From Poteriospumella lacustris (taxonomy: Eukaryota > Sar > Chrysophyceae > Chromulinales > Dinobryaceae): a stretch of DNA of 32,787 nt. Within the stretch, counting starts at the first letter, position 1, and each line of letters starts with the position of its first letter. The DNA lies in assembly GCA_008000375.1 (NCBI GenBank), contig SMOI01000348.1:1-32787 (forward strand). The letters run 5' to 3'. This document shows positions 19,101 through 29,200 of the stretch, piece by piece. The notes beneath the pieces are model-generated. The model saw nothing but the letters and a program-made list of their open reading frames with translations, was not told where the DNA came from and made no database searches. The translations under genes were made by a program, and so were the position numbers.

Positions 19101-22100
19101 AGGCGTCGCCGCGATCAGACGGCTGCTGAACAAGGCCCTGCCCATGACCTCGCAGATCTGGCTGTACGAGGGGTGGGTCGGGGTCGCGCGCGTTGTCATC
19201 CAACGCCACCCGTTGACTGCGCTGTTCTCCTCGTCCTCCTCGTCCTCCTCGTCCTCGTCGACCGCGCCCTCGTCAGAACGACCGCGTCCACAGCATCGAC
19301 TGTTGCAGTGGATCGGCTGGACGACCAAATTGGCGATGCTGCTGCTCTTCGACACGTTGTTTTACGGGCTGTTCTTTGTCGATCGCGGAGCCTGTGAGCA
19401 GCGGTTGACGTCGGAGGTGTGCGAAGCACCGATGAACCCCGCGTCGGGCCAGTCGATGTGTGTCTGGAGCGAGGTTCACCGTGACTGTCCTCGCGAGGGG
19501 CACACCCAAACGTGTGTGACGAAGTGTCTCCTGCGGCCACCGCCAGAGGACGTGGCGTACACGTTGTTGGTCGCGACGTTGTCGATGTTGCTGGTGATTC
19601 CGTTGGACATCGCCTTCGACTTCCTCCGGTTCGAATATTGTCAGAAGCGGCCGCATTGGTCGCGGTGGCCCGAGGCCTGGGCGGAGTGGAAGGTTTGGAT
19701 GGTCCAGACGGGGCGTTTCGCCGTCGCACCAACGGCGAAGGCCAAGGCAAAGCCGAAAGGGGCGTTGACTAAGACCACGTCGACGACCACCCGCAGCCCG
19801 TCAGCGTTCGCCGCACCTCGCCCGCCTGCGGTTCGTTCTCGGCCGCTTCACATTGACGAGGCTGCGTCCGCGGCTCCGTCACAACTGACCGATCAGCAGC
19901 GCAGTGAGCTGCTCGTGGCCTACGCGTCGACGTTGCCGGTCCAAGACGAAGCGACGCTCATCGTGCACCAGTTGCAGCATTTCATTCGTCGGTTGCTGAA
20001 GCAGAAATGGGCACCGGCGTCACAGTCACGTGGACGGTTCCCCACCACGACCGCGCGTGGCGTCGATGCCGACGACGCGGCGAGGAAGTCGTCGTCGTCT
20101 CGGTCGTGGCTGGTGCATGCCCATTCGAACGCGCTGTTGGAGTCGCTGGAGCTGCTGTCGATGGAGCGGTGGTTTCATCTGCGTCAAGATGGCTCCGTCA
20201 TTCCGCTGACGCTCCTGCAGCGCTTGCGGCACGGTACGCAGGCCAACAGCCAAGCGAAATGGCTGCGCTGGATGGTCGCGGATGCCCGTCGCACGACGGC
20301 TCGCATCGTCAGCGCTCTGAACGCGACGCCGGTCGAAGCGCCTGTTGTGCACCCCACGGCCCCGACGTTGACGTTCGTGCTCCACCGCCGCGACGAAGAG
20401 CGCAACGTCACGTTGCTTCGCTTCTTTGCGCTGGAACAGTTCTCGTCGTTCAAACGGTACATCCTCGAGACGCAGTACTTCCCGATGGAGTCGTCTGCGC
20501 GCAACCAGGACCTGGTCGACCCCCTCGTGTGGCTGGTCTCCTGGGCCGTGTTGATCGGGTTCTTTCTGTTCAGCGTCGTCTGGCTGGTGCTGTGGGGAAC
20601 GACGTCCGGTGGGCGGACGTTTGGCCTGGGGCAACAACTTCGTGTTGACGTTCGTCTTCGAAGTGATCTTCGCAGAGGTCTGCAAGGTCGTCGTCTTGCA
20701 GTTCTTGGCGATGCACGCGATCGAGCCGCAGCTGCTGTCGATCTACTGCGTCCTCTTGCGCAAGGCGATCGGCTTGGTCGACGCCGACATCGCCAAACTG
20801 GCGCGGACGCCGTCGTCGTCGTCGTCGTCGTCGTCTTCGTTGTCGTCGCCCTTGTCCCCGCCCAAGTCGCCAACGGCATCGCCAGCGAAGAACGACGCGT
20901 CGCCTTCGTTTGCGCAGCGTCGCTTGCTCTATCAGCCGTTGTACCTCGCCCAACACGTCTCACCCGCGTTGCGAGCGGCCCATGCGCCCACCGTGTACCC
21001 CATCGCCGCCGCTCAGATCCTGCGGGCGATGACGGGCGTCGACTTGGAGGGCTGCCGCCTGATGAGTCGCAAGCCGCTGCATTGGCTGGTGCTGTATTTC
21101 GTCGCGATACCGGTCGCCGCGGGCGCCTTCGGACGGGAAATCGCCGCGGCGGTGCTGACGGCGACGTTGCCGACGTTGTTCAACCTCTTCGTCCTCGTGA
21201 ACGTCTATCTCCTGCGGTGGTCGCTGGCCGCGTTGGTGGTGCTGTATCTGGCGGCGCTGCTGTGGTACTGGTGGCATCGGCGGGTCGGCCGACCGGTGTG
21301 GAAGGCGCTGCATCGTCGAGGCCCGTCGCTGTCCTCGTCCGAACAGGAGCGCGCCGGTGCGATGTTCCGCTCCGCGCTGCGTCGTGTCGACGCCTCGTCG
21401 CCGACCGACGAGGACAACGACCCGTCGCCGGCGGACCACGTGCACCGCAACGTGAACCGACCATCGACCGCTGTCCGCTTCGCTGCGGACGCAGAGAAAA
21501 CACGTGGCCCACGACGAGGAGACGGAGCGCCGGCGCCGGCAGCAACGGGACCAACGCGCCCAGACCCGCCGCAGCGAGACCGCTCGGCCACGACGCCGAA
21601 CCGACGAACGAACTGGTGGTCGATGCAGTGGAGCACGCGGCGCTTCACGTCGCTGCCGTCGCTGCCGTCGCTGTGGACTCTGTCCGCACGGAGCGTCAGC
21701 GCGCCTGTCGAGGTTCCTGCTGCAGCGGTGGACGAGGACGCGGACGCGGACGAGGGCGGCGCAGGTGGCGCAGGTGGCGCAGGTGGCGCAGGTGCGCTGC
21801 AGTTGGATGTGTCGCGCGACAGCGGCAGCGACGAGGACGGCAGCGACGACGGCGGCGGTCGCGGCGGAACTGACGACGGTTCTGTCGCTGCGCTGGACGA
21901 CGCGGTGGCGTGGAAGAGTCTGCGTCTGCGCCGTCTGCTGCGTTGGGCTCGTCGGCTCGTGCGGTGGCTGCACGCGACGATGGCCGTCGTAGAGGGCTGG
22001 CTGCAGCGACTGCTGCTGTCTGGTCACGCCGCGTGGCAGCGCCGACGACAGCACCGACGAGCCGCCCGCCGTCGGTGGCGACTGTCCAATCTGCCGTCCG

Positions 22101-23467
22101 ATCTGCAGGGCCGCGCCGCACGCGACGGCTATCGCAGCAGGAACCGCGACGGGGCGCCGTCGCCGCTGAAGCGACCCGTCCGTCTGATGCAGCTGTGGCA
22201 CTGGCAGGAGACGGGGCATGTCTCCACGTCGACCGACGCCGACGGCCACACGTTGCACGTCCCGTCGCAGGTGGGCCACCTGCGACGCTCGCTCTGGGGC
22301 CAACGGCAACGGTCGCAACGCGGCGAGGTGGCCTCGAGCGTGTCGCCACCATCGTCACCGGCAGCGGCGGGGACAGCGACGTCACCGTCACCGACGACGG
22401 CGTCTCCATCGACGCCGCTGCGGCGTCTGTCCCTGTCGCTGACGCAGATGAAGGCGGCGGCGCTCTCACCGTTGTCGCCTCTGTCACCGCCGTCGCGGTT
22501 GTCGCTCGCTGCTCCGTCGTGGGACGTCCACGTCGCGTCTTCCGCCCCGTCGTCGCCCGTGCCACCAGTCGACACACCGTTGTCCCCGCGAGAGCTGGCG
22601 CTGCATCTTCTGTCGTGTGACGTCGACGACGGTGGCGAGGACAAGAACGAGCCCCGCCTCCGCTTCGATCCGAGTCACATTCAGAGCCGCAGCCGCAGCC
22701 GCAGCCGCAGCGACGATGACGGTACCGTCTCGTCGCTGGGCGCCGACGACAACATCGACGACGACGACAACGGCGCCGTCGACCCGGACGGCGACGTGTC
22801 CTCGACGTTGCTCTGGTCGGCGCAGTCGATCGTCTCGCGTCGCGCATGGCGCTACACGCTGCTGCATCAATCGACGCCAACGTTCGCACAGGCGATCGCC
22901 CAGGTCTTCGCGGCGACGTATCTGGCACAGGCCGCCGCGCCCACCACGAACGACATGCGCTTTGTCTACCGCCGCGTCGTGTCGCTGCCCGAGGCGTCGG
23001 CCCTCATTCGTCCCGTGCTGGTGCTGTTCTTGGCGTCGCAGGCGGGCGGCGCAGCGCGTCCTGATGCCGCTGTCTACGACGAGCTCATCGCGGCGATCAC
23101 GGAGCGGTTCCGTCGCTTTGTCCTGCGGCTGTACGTGAAGGCGCTGTCCCTGCCAGTACTCGACGTGGCGGCCACTGCCGCTGCCGCTGCCGACGACGTC
23201 GCGGACGGTGCGTCAACGATGGCGGCACTGGCGAAGTCCGTGTCCGCGATGTCGACGGCTTCTGCAGCATCTGCAGCATCGACAGGGGCGGCGGTAGCGG
23301 CACAGCCCTCGTCGATGACCACGGCGACGTTGGTGGAGGTTGTGCGTCTGACGTTGGCCGACGTCGAGGCCTGGCTAATGACCCACGTGCCACGCTGGCT
23401 GCAGCTGCTCCGGTCACCGTCTCCCGTGACACCCCCTGCGCCATCCGTTGCGCGGCGCGACCGCTAG
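13174..23467 (+). CDS. Giant RCC1-propeller / REJ-like / EGF / multi-TM receptor-like protein, with one +1 frame shift near 20606
   Basis: The frame from ATG 13174 (A at -3) runs to about 20605. There the protein pattern moves to the +1 frame and ends at TAG 23467. Omitting one C of the CC at 20606-20607 gives 3,430 residues. Order: signal peptide (about 11-28); seven RCC1-type repeats with HxCAL...CWGxNxxGQLG (about 30-380), enough for a closed seven-bladed propeller; a Pro/Ser/Gln/Thr stalk of QPSSQPT-type repeats (about 385-465); Ig-like or FN3-like and PKD/REJ-like domains with many N-glycosylation sequons; an EGF-like module (about 1390-1450, CSGHGRCEF ... CVCRAGYTGGDC); a Gly/Ser linker with a tandem 18-residue repeat; then about eight TM helices (near 1842, 2055, 2135, 2460, and four between nt 20640 and 21270). 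The cytosolic tail is low complexity (poly-Ser, GGA, RS and Asp runs). The layout recalls polycystin-1-like receptors, but I see no PLAT domain or channel signature. A surface sensor or adhesin is likely. Confidence 0.75.
14326..14560 (+). repeat. Gln-Pro-Ser/Thr stalk-coding repeat
   Basis: Imperfect 12-nt units encode QPSS/QPTS/QPSR-type tetrapeptides between the RCC1 propeller and the rest of the ectodomain. Such mucin-like, probably O-glycosylated stalks are frequent in secreted and surface proteins of stramenopile algae. This is my main taxonomic hint. Confidence 0.8.
18440..18538 (+). repeat. 54-bp tandem duplication in the receptor gene
   Basis: Two copies of a unit containing GACGAAGGCAGCAGTGGGAA start at 18445 and 18499. 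They encode the repeated peptide DEGSSGNSNGG just before the first TM helix. The length is a multiple of three, so the frame is kept. It is a recent in-frame expansion of a flexible linker. Confidence 0.85.
20604..20608 (+). other. Frame break in the receptor gene
   Basis: Upstream, frame 1 encodes a clear TM helix ending WLVLWGTT. Downstream, the +1 frame encodes VGGRLAWGNNFVLTFVFEVIF and the remaining TM helices, while frame 1 becomes Arg- and Val-rich shadow sequence. A single extra C in GTCCGG explains it. GTCCGG is a poor splice donor compared with the GTAAGT, GTACGT and GTCAGT donors of this window. A sequencing error, an allelic mutation or true frameshifting are the options. Confidence 0.7.
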
Positions 23468-24763
23468 TATGTTCTCTTCCTCTCTCGAATCTCTCTGTCT
23501 CTGTCTCTGTCTCTGTCCCTGTCTCTGTCCCTGTCTCTGTCTCTATCGCTGTGCTTCCCCATCGCTGATCACCCCCCCCCCATCCACTCCCCGCCTGTGT
23601 CTGTGCTCGTAGTATGATGATCCTCTGTGTCGGTGAGCCTCTCTGTGTTGTGCTGTGCTGTTTGTTGGTTTCTTCGGGCTCCCATCGCTCAGTGGCGATG
23701 GCTGCCTCTATCGTGGCAGCCACCTCGTTCGCCCTTCACCTTTCTTGTCCTTGTCAATCCCGCTTCACTTGCTGACGCCTCGATCGTGTGTGACGCAGCA
23801 GTTCTATAGTCGCCGCGATGGGTCGTCCTTTCGGTCGGTCAACAGGTCGGTAGGCTGGTCCTCTGGCCCTTTGTCCGTCGTAGGACGTCTCCGTGTCTCC
23901 GTGTCTCTCTCAGTAAGTAGCCGCTGCTGACAGCTGTGATTGCCATTTGTCAGTTGGCAAGACGCTGCGGTAGCTTCAGCAGCTCACCACCGCTGGTGCA
24001 GCTGTGCCGCCTCTTTGTTTTCATCTTATGGTTCTCGTGTGGTACCGTTCCACCACCAACGATGCTCACCGCCCCCGCCGTCAGCAGTCTCGGCGCTGGT
24101 GTGTCGTGTGGCCATGGTATTGACAGCTTCGGTGTCACTCCGTTCACTTCTTCTTCTCTTGGTGCCCATTTCATTGCTTCGCCCACGTTGTGTGTCCCTT
24201 TTTTCGATGCCCACGTCTACGTTCTACGTTGAAGTTCCATTCGCGTCCCTTCTACGTCCATTCCGCGATCGCGCACCGATGATGACGCCCGTAGCATGTC
24301 CCCAGTTGTCTCTCGCTCCCCGTTCTCCACACGCTCTCTTCGGAGCCTGTCATTACCTTTGTAGTTCGATTTATCACCTTCCCTACCCCCAAACCCTGCT
24401 TGTAGCTCGACAAGTCGCCCTACCTCAACACTCTCCCGGTACACGCCCCAGCTTACGTTGCGTGTACTTTGGGGTGGCGGTTGGGGTGGTGGTGACGCCA
24501 ATCCCAATCAAGCACACGTCTCTCAATAAGAAGTCGTTGCTGACAGCATTGATAGCCATTTTTTAGTTTGTAAGACGGTGCGGCAGCTTTCCACCACTGC
24601 CACCACTGCTGCAGTTGTAACGCCTCCACTGTGTGCAGTACACTGCGGGGCATACCTGCAATTCACTGAACTACTCGTGCATTATGATTAAAGACACCAG
24701 ACAGCTCCAGCAACAATCTGCATCAGACAGCATACAGTGGTAAACGTGTCCTACAAAGCTCGG
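23468..24763. other. 1.3-kb gene-poor region with microsatellite and a diverged direct repeat
   Basis: A (CTCTGT)n array occupies about 23494-23553, and a run of ten C lies at 23572-23581. A diverged direct repeat pair is listed separately. Short frames lack protein character, and no RNA gene is recognised. Confidence 0.5.
23911..24630 (+). repeat. Diverged direct repeat pair (23911-24020 and 24523-24630)
   Basis: The two segments of about 110 bp share, in order, TAAG, TGCTGACAGC, TGAT, GCCATTT, AGTT, AAGACG, TGCGG, AGCTT, CCACC, TGCAG and CGCCTC. Identity is roughly 75% by eye and there are few gaps. Neither copy encodes a shared peptide. It may be an old interspersed repeat or a duplicated non-coding RNA or regulatory block. 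I cannot tell which. Confidence 0.55.
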
Positions 24764-25145
24764 TTACCACGAGAACAGTGTTGCTAAGACAGCCACCTCT
24801 GCCGATACGGCCGTGGATTACCGCCCCGGCAGCACCAACGACATGATGATTGACAACATGCACTCCGGTGACGTGGTTCTCTTCCGACGAAAGTGGTTCT
24901 ACCACCACCTTCCCGTCGCGTTGTCGATTCTGCTCTACCGTGGCGTCACTCAGAGCGAATTCGACCACCTTGCTGCTCAAACAAAACTTGGATGTTCTCG
25001 GAATCCGAGATAATTTTATGGTGGATACAGAAAACAGCTACGCCACTCTTCGCAGCATTGAAGACCGTCTCGTATCATTGACGTACAAGGACCAACTCAA
25101 CAAAACATGTTTTCCCCCGATTACATCCTCCTTCAAACTCGCTAA
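24764..25145 (+). pseudogene. Pseudogene of the YiiX/NlpC-P60-like hydrolase
   Basis: This is a partial copy of the gene at 11901-12686. It begins within codon 23 (TTACCACGAGAACAGTGTTG), so it lacks the start and signal segment. It is about 96% identical through the region encoding His91, then jumps from the equivalent of 12175 to 12505. This 329-bp deletion removes the catalytic Cys198 and shifts the frame. A further 7-nt deletion lies near the 3' end. No ATG-initiated full frame remains. The TAA stop and the 33-bp spacing to the opposite-strand small gene are preserved, showing segmental duplication instead of retrocopying, and no poly(A) tract is present. Confidence 0.9.
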
Positions 25146-25178
25146 CTTGTAACACCACCAATTTTCATATGGCCTTGT

Positions 25179-25498
25179 CTACTTTTTCTTGAGTTTGCTT
25201 AGATCGATGTCCGCTAAGTGCCGTTTGAGATCCTCTTCTTCATCTTCTCCGGCTACCGGCTTCGGCACGAATTTCGGACTATACAAATCAGCCAACGGAA
25301 AAGCGTGCTTTGGTATTAGCTTTTGGCACTTTAGTGACATCACAACAAATCATTGTCAATATTTACTTACGGAGGGCCTGTCCGATCGAAAAGATTCTTC
25401 TGTGGGGTTTTGTTGCCGAAGAAAACGATTCCGGCGATTCCGCCGAGAACTAGGACGGCGCTCAATTTGTAGGCCTGACTCGGATTCAGGTTGTTCAT
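25179..25498 (-). CDS. 75-residue single-pass membrane protein, unidentified (two exons)
   Basis: On the minus strand, exon 1 is 25498-25371 and exon 2 is 25278-25179. They are separated by a 92-bp intron with a perfect GTAAGT donor and a TTTGTATAG acceptor. Unspliced, the frame stops at the TAA inside the donor. Spliced, it reads MNNLNPSQAYKLSAVLVLGG to the helix end, then a Lys/Asp/Pro linker, a GEDEEEDLKRH segment and SKLKKK-stop. One hydrophobic helix (about 11-28) near the N-terminus and a short charged C-terminal domain suggest a mitochondrial or ER membrane micro-protein. Conservation of the acidic DLKRH segment in the decayed copy at 12720-12818 supports a once-selected product. It is convergent with the hydrolase pseudogene and divergent from RRN3, sharing the 25499-26244 region. 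I do not recognise a named family. Confidence 0.8.
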
Positions 25499-26244
25499 TG
25501 CTCGTTGCGCGAAGGGATAAATTGCATACAATATAAGGCTTCGGGATGTGCCAGGCGAGTTAAACTCTCTTTGAGCAATGCATTGTGACGGTGAAGAGGA
25601 CTGGCTGGATGAGAGATGGCGATGGGCGAACGAAAGAAAGAGAGAAGTGAAAGTGAGGAAGGGGGGGGGGGGGAAGGCAACGATCGGAGGGAGGGACCCA
25701 AGAGAAGGAGGGGCCCAGGGGTCCAAGGGCATAACAGAGAGGAGGGAGGAGGGACAGCTGACTGCACTCTCATCCCTCACCACTCACGTGTCGTCGTCGT
25801 CGTACTCGTCGTCGTACTCATCGTCGTGTCGTTTCTCCCACCCTCTGTTGACGTGTCCAAAATCGAAACGCTCGTCGCTGCCAGTCGCCGGCGCAGGAGC
25901 CGTGAGTGTCGCCTGGTGCGGCGGAGGGGTGGTCGGTCGGTCACGCGTCGCCAAAGGCCACCAGCCAAATCGTCGCTCCTCGCGTTCTTCGTGCGGAGAC
26001 CTTCGAGGCACACTTCATTTGATCTTCTGTGGAAGGTGGCGTGTTGATGCATCCGTCGTATTGCTGTTTCCGGATCTGCCTTTCATCATCTGTGAAGCTC
26101 TGATCAACTGTTGTTTTCGCAAAAGGCAGTTGGGAGAACGCCCTTGCCATACGTGATCACTCACTCCATTGAGAACCAACAATTGTGTTGAAGAACCACC
26201 GAAAATATACCCTGTAGTTATAGTTGTAGCAATAATCATTAGTC
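25499..26244. promoter_or_regulatory. Divergent promoter region between the 75-residue protein gene and RRN3
   Basis: This 746-bp region lies between two outward start codons. It contains a 13-G run (25661-25673), CGT/TCG triplet arrays (about 25787-25833) and CCAAAATCGAAACGCTC (25857-25873), which matches the other divergent promoter at 7409-7425 in 16 of 17 bases. A-rich sequence precedes the RRN3 start. Open frames across it are compositional. The exact promoter elements are not resolvable by eye. Confidence 0.4.
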
Positions 26245-29200
26245 ATGGATACCTCGAACGGTGACGAGAACGATCCTGTCCAAGCATTCGTGCGGAACGC
26301 CCTGCAGGCCAAGGAGCACGGAAATTCATTTCAATATGACGTCATCGTGACGCAACTTCGGCGGCGAGAAGACCCCGAGACCATTTGTAGAGTCATTGTA
26401 GTTATGGAGAACTTCGCTTCGTACCTCAGCCATCGCAGCGACCTGTTCCACGAGTTGCTGCACGCCATCTTCAGCTACGACTGGAAGGGCGACGACCGGT
26501 TGAACATGGCCATGATGGACCTCATCATCACTATCACATCGTGCAACGTCACCTTCGCCAAACTGGCGTATCGTGGCTTCGTGCACGCATTCTTCCAGCC
26601 CGATCTGGCGACCAAAGAAGAAGGTACGTGGGGCTCTGTCCTCCGCCCCGCCGCCCCTCTCACCGCAGCTGATTGTCCCTGTCCTGCTCTGCTCGTAGAA
26701 GACAAAGACGCCCACAAGCGCCGCTTCGACGTGGTGCACGACGGCATCCGGGCGATCTCGAGCCAGGTGCCCATGAGCACGACGATCCTCTTCGACGAGC
26801 TGCGGACCAACTTCCCCCACAAGCGATTCGCGCACCAGGTGCAGTCGGAGTACCTGCAGCACTGTCTGCGGATCTGCGACTCGATCCCGCGCATTCGCGA
26901 CAAGATCCTCGACCTCGTCGTGCTCAAGTGCCTCGAGATCGACGTGGAGATCGTCATCGACGACGCGGGCGACGTCACCCTCGAGGCCACCGCCCCGCCG
27001 CCCGCCAGCCACCCCGAAGAGCGTTTGACGTCGCCGGAGTCCAACGGCGACGACCTCTCCGGCAGCCTGCGCCATCGGCTGTCGCACGACGCTGACGACG
27101 ACGATGAGGCCGCCGACGACGAAGACGACGACGACGAAGACGACGAAGCGGTCGCCGCGTCGCTGCCGCGCAGCAGCAGCGCCATCCCCGGCGCCGTGCA
27201 GGAGTCCGCCGACAAACTCGACGCGATGCTCACGCGCATCGTCGAGTATATCGCCGCGCAGTCGCCGTCCGCCGCGGCGAAGGCGACGGCGAAGGCGCCA
27301 GCGCGGTCGACGTCGCACTACGTCGAGTTCTGGCCGATTCTGCTGAAGATCTTCGAGAAGCGGCTGCTGGTCACGCCGCAGTCGAAGTTCGTCCAGTTCC
27401 TCTTCTTCTACGCCTCGACGGCGCTGCAGCCGCAGATCTTCGCCGAGTCGTTCGGCCGGCGGCTGCTCGTCGTCGCGTTCGACCTGTCGGCGCCCGTCGC
27501 CGTGCGCCTCGCCGCGACGATGTACCTCGCCTCGTTCCTCGCGCGCGCCAACGTGCTGCCGCTGCCGCTCGTGCGCGACCTCGTCCGCGAGATGCTCGAG
27601 TGGTGCGTGATGTACGTGCTCGTCTTCCGCGCCGACCCGCGCTACGCCGCCGCCCTGCGCCACGCGAGCCCCGCCGCGACGCTCTCGTCCCTCGTCAAGC
27701 GCCGCCTCAAAAAGAAGTTCGCGACGCTGCGCGAGCACGCGAAGGAGCAGCTCGCGTCGGCGCAGGCGCAGCAGGAGCAGCAGTGGCTGCGGCAGCAGCA
27801 CCTGCAGCACCAGCAGCAGCAGCGCGCCCTCGCGGGTCTGTCGGACGCCGCGTCGGTGGTGTCGGGGCTCTCGTCGCTGTCGCCGCACGGCGCCGCGGCC
27901 TCCGTCGCGATGGAGCTCGACGAGTTCGGCCGGCTGCAGGTGAAGGAGGCGTCGATCCGGCAGCACGTCGTCTTCTACGCGATGGCGCAGGCCGTCGCCT
28001 ACGTCTTCTGCTTCTACGGCGCCGACCTCGTCGACGCGCTGCGCCCCGCGGCGCCTCCGTCGGCGCCTCCGTCGGCGTCGGCGTCGGCGAAGAAGCCGAA
28101 GAAGCGAAAGCACCGCGACAGCGACGCCACCGACGCCACCGACGACGACGACGTCGAAGCGGCCGGCGCGGCGGCGGACGCGGAGCAGCGGAAACACGTC
28201 GATCTGCTCGCGGCGCTGGAGCTCGTGTACGGCAGCCGCTTCGACCCGCTGCGCTACGTGATGCCGTCGGTGCGCTACGAGTTCTTCCGCCTCGTCATCT
28301 TCCGCGACCTGTTCCCCGCGGCGATGTGGGTGCGCCACCTGTCGCCCGACTGCATGGCCTTCGACGACGACCTCCCCGCCGCCGCCACGGGCGACGAGGC
28401 GGCGGCTGCGGCGTCTACGGCGGCCGGGGCGGGGGCGGCGCTGGACGACGACGCGCACCGGCAGCGCCAGGCGGCGGAGCGCAACAAGATCATCAACAAC
28501 TCGGTGCTGCAGCACTACTACCTCCTGCTGCACCAGCACGAGGCCGCCCTCGCCGCCGCCGACGCGTCCTTCGACGACGGCGACCGCCGCCACGGCGACG
28601 GCGACAGCGGCGGCGGCGACGCGGAGGACACGCGGTCGGTGGTGTCGGGGCTGTCGGCGACGAGTCGGCTGAGCGCCGCGAGCTTCTTCTCGACGGGCAG
28701 CGCGCGCTCGACGGGCAGCCGCGCGTCGGTGTCGACGGTGGCGTACGGCCAGTCGGTGTGGTCGGCCGCGGAGGACGACGCCGACGACGACGCCGACGGT
28801 GGCGGCGGCGGCGTCGGCGGCGTCGGCGGCGCGGCGGCGGTGCTGCCGCAGGCGCAGCAGCTGCAGCAGATGCTCGAGGGCTTCTTCCCCTTCGACCCGT
28901 GTCTGCTGCGCCAGCTGCACAGCCGCGTCGCGCCCGCCTATCGCGAATGGAGCGGCGGCGTGCCCGGCGTCCCCGCGGCCAGCGGCCGCAGTCGCTACGG
29001 CAGCGATTTGTACTCGGCGGACGGCAGCGCGGCGCTGCGGGCGCTGGGCAGCGAGGCGGACGCGTCGGAGGCGTCGGAGGTGGAGGACGACGGCGCCGCG
29101 GTCTTCGTCGGCGACGACGAGGACATCGACAGCGACGCGGAGGCCGCCACCGTCACCACGGCGGCCGCCGACGACGACGAATGCGGCGCGATGAGCGTCG

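Noticed and set aside
20606-21873. Continuation of the receptor gene in its original frame after the shift
   Set aside because: The sequence turns into Arg/Val-rich shadow, while the +1 frame carries TM helices and regular protein character to 23467.
20960-22928. Long minus-strand and alternate-frame openings over the receptor C-terminus
   Set aside because: They are Arg/Ala/Thr-rich shadows of the GC-rich coding frame, with no recognisable domains.
25577-25783. N-terminal extension of the 75-residue protein to 25783
   Set aside because: The extension is low-complexity Pro/Ser sequence from G-rich intergenic DNA. The ATG at 25498 starts the protein-like part.
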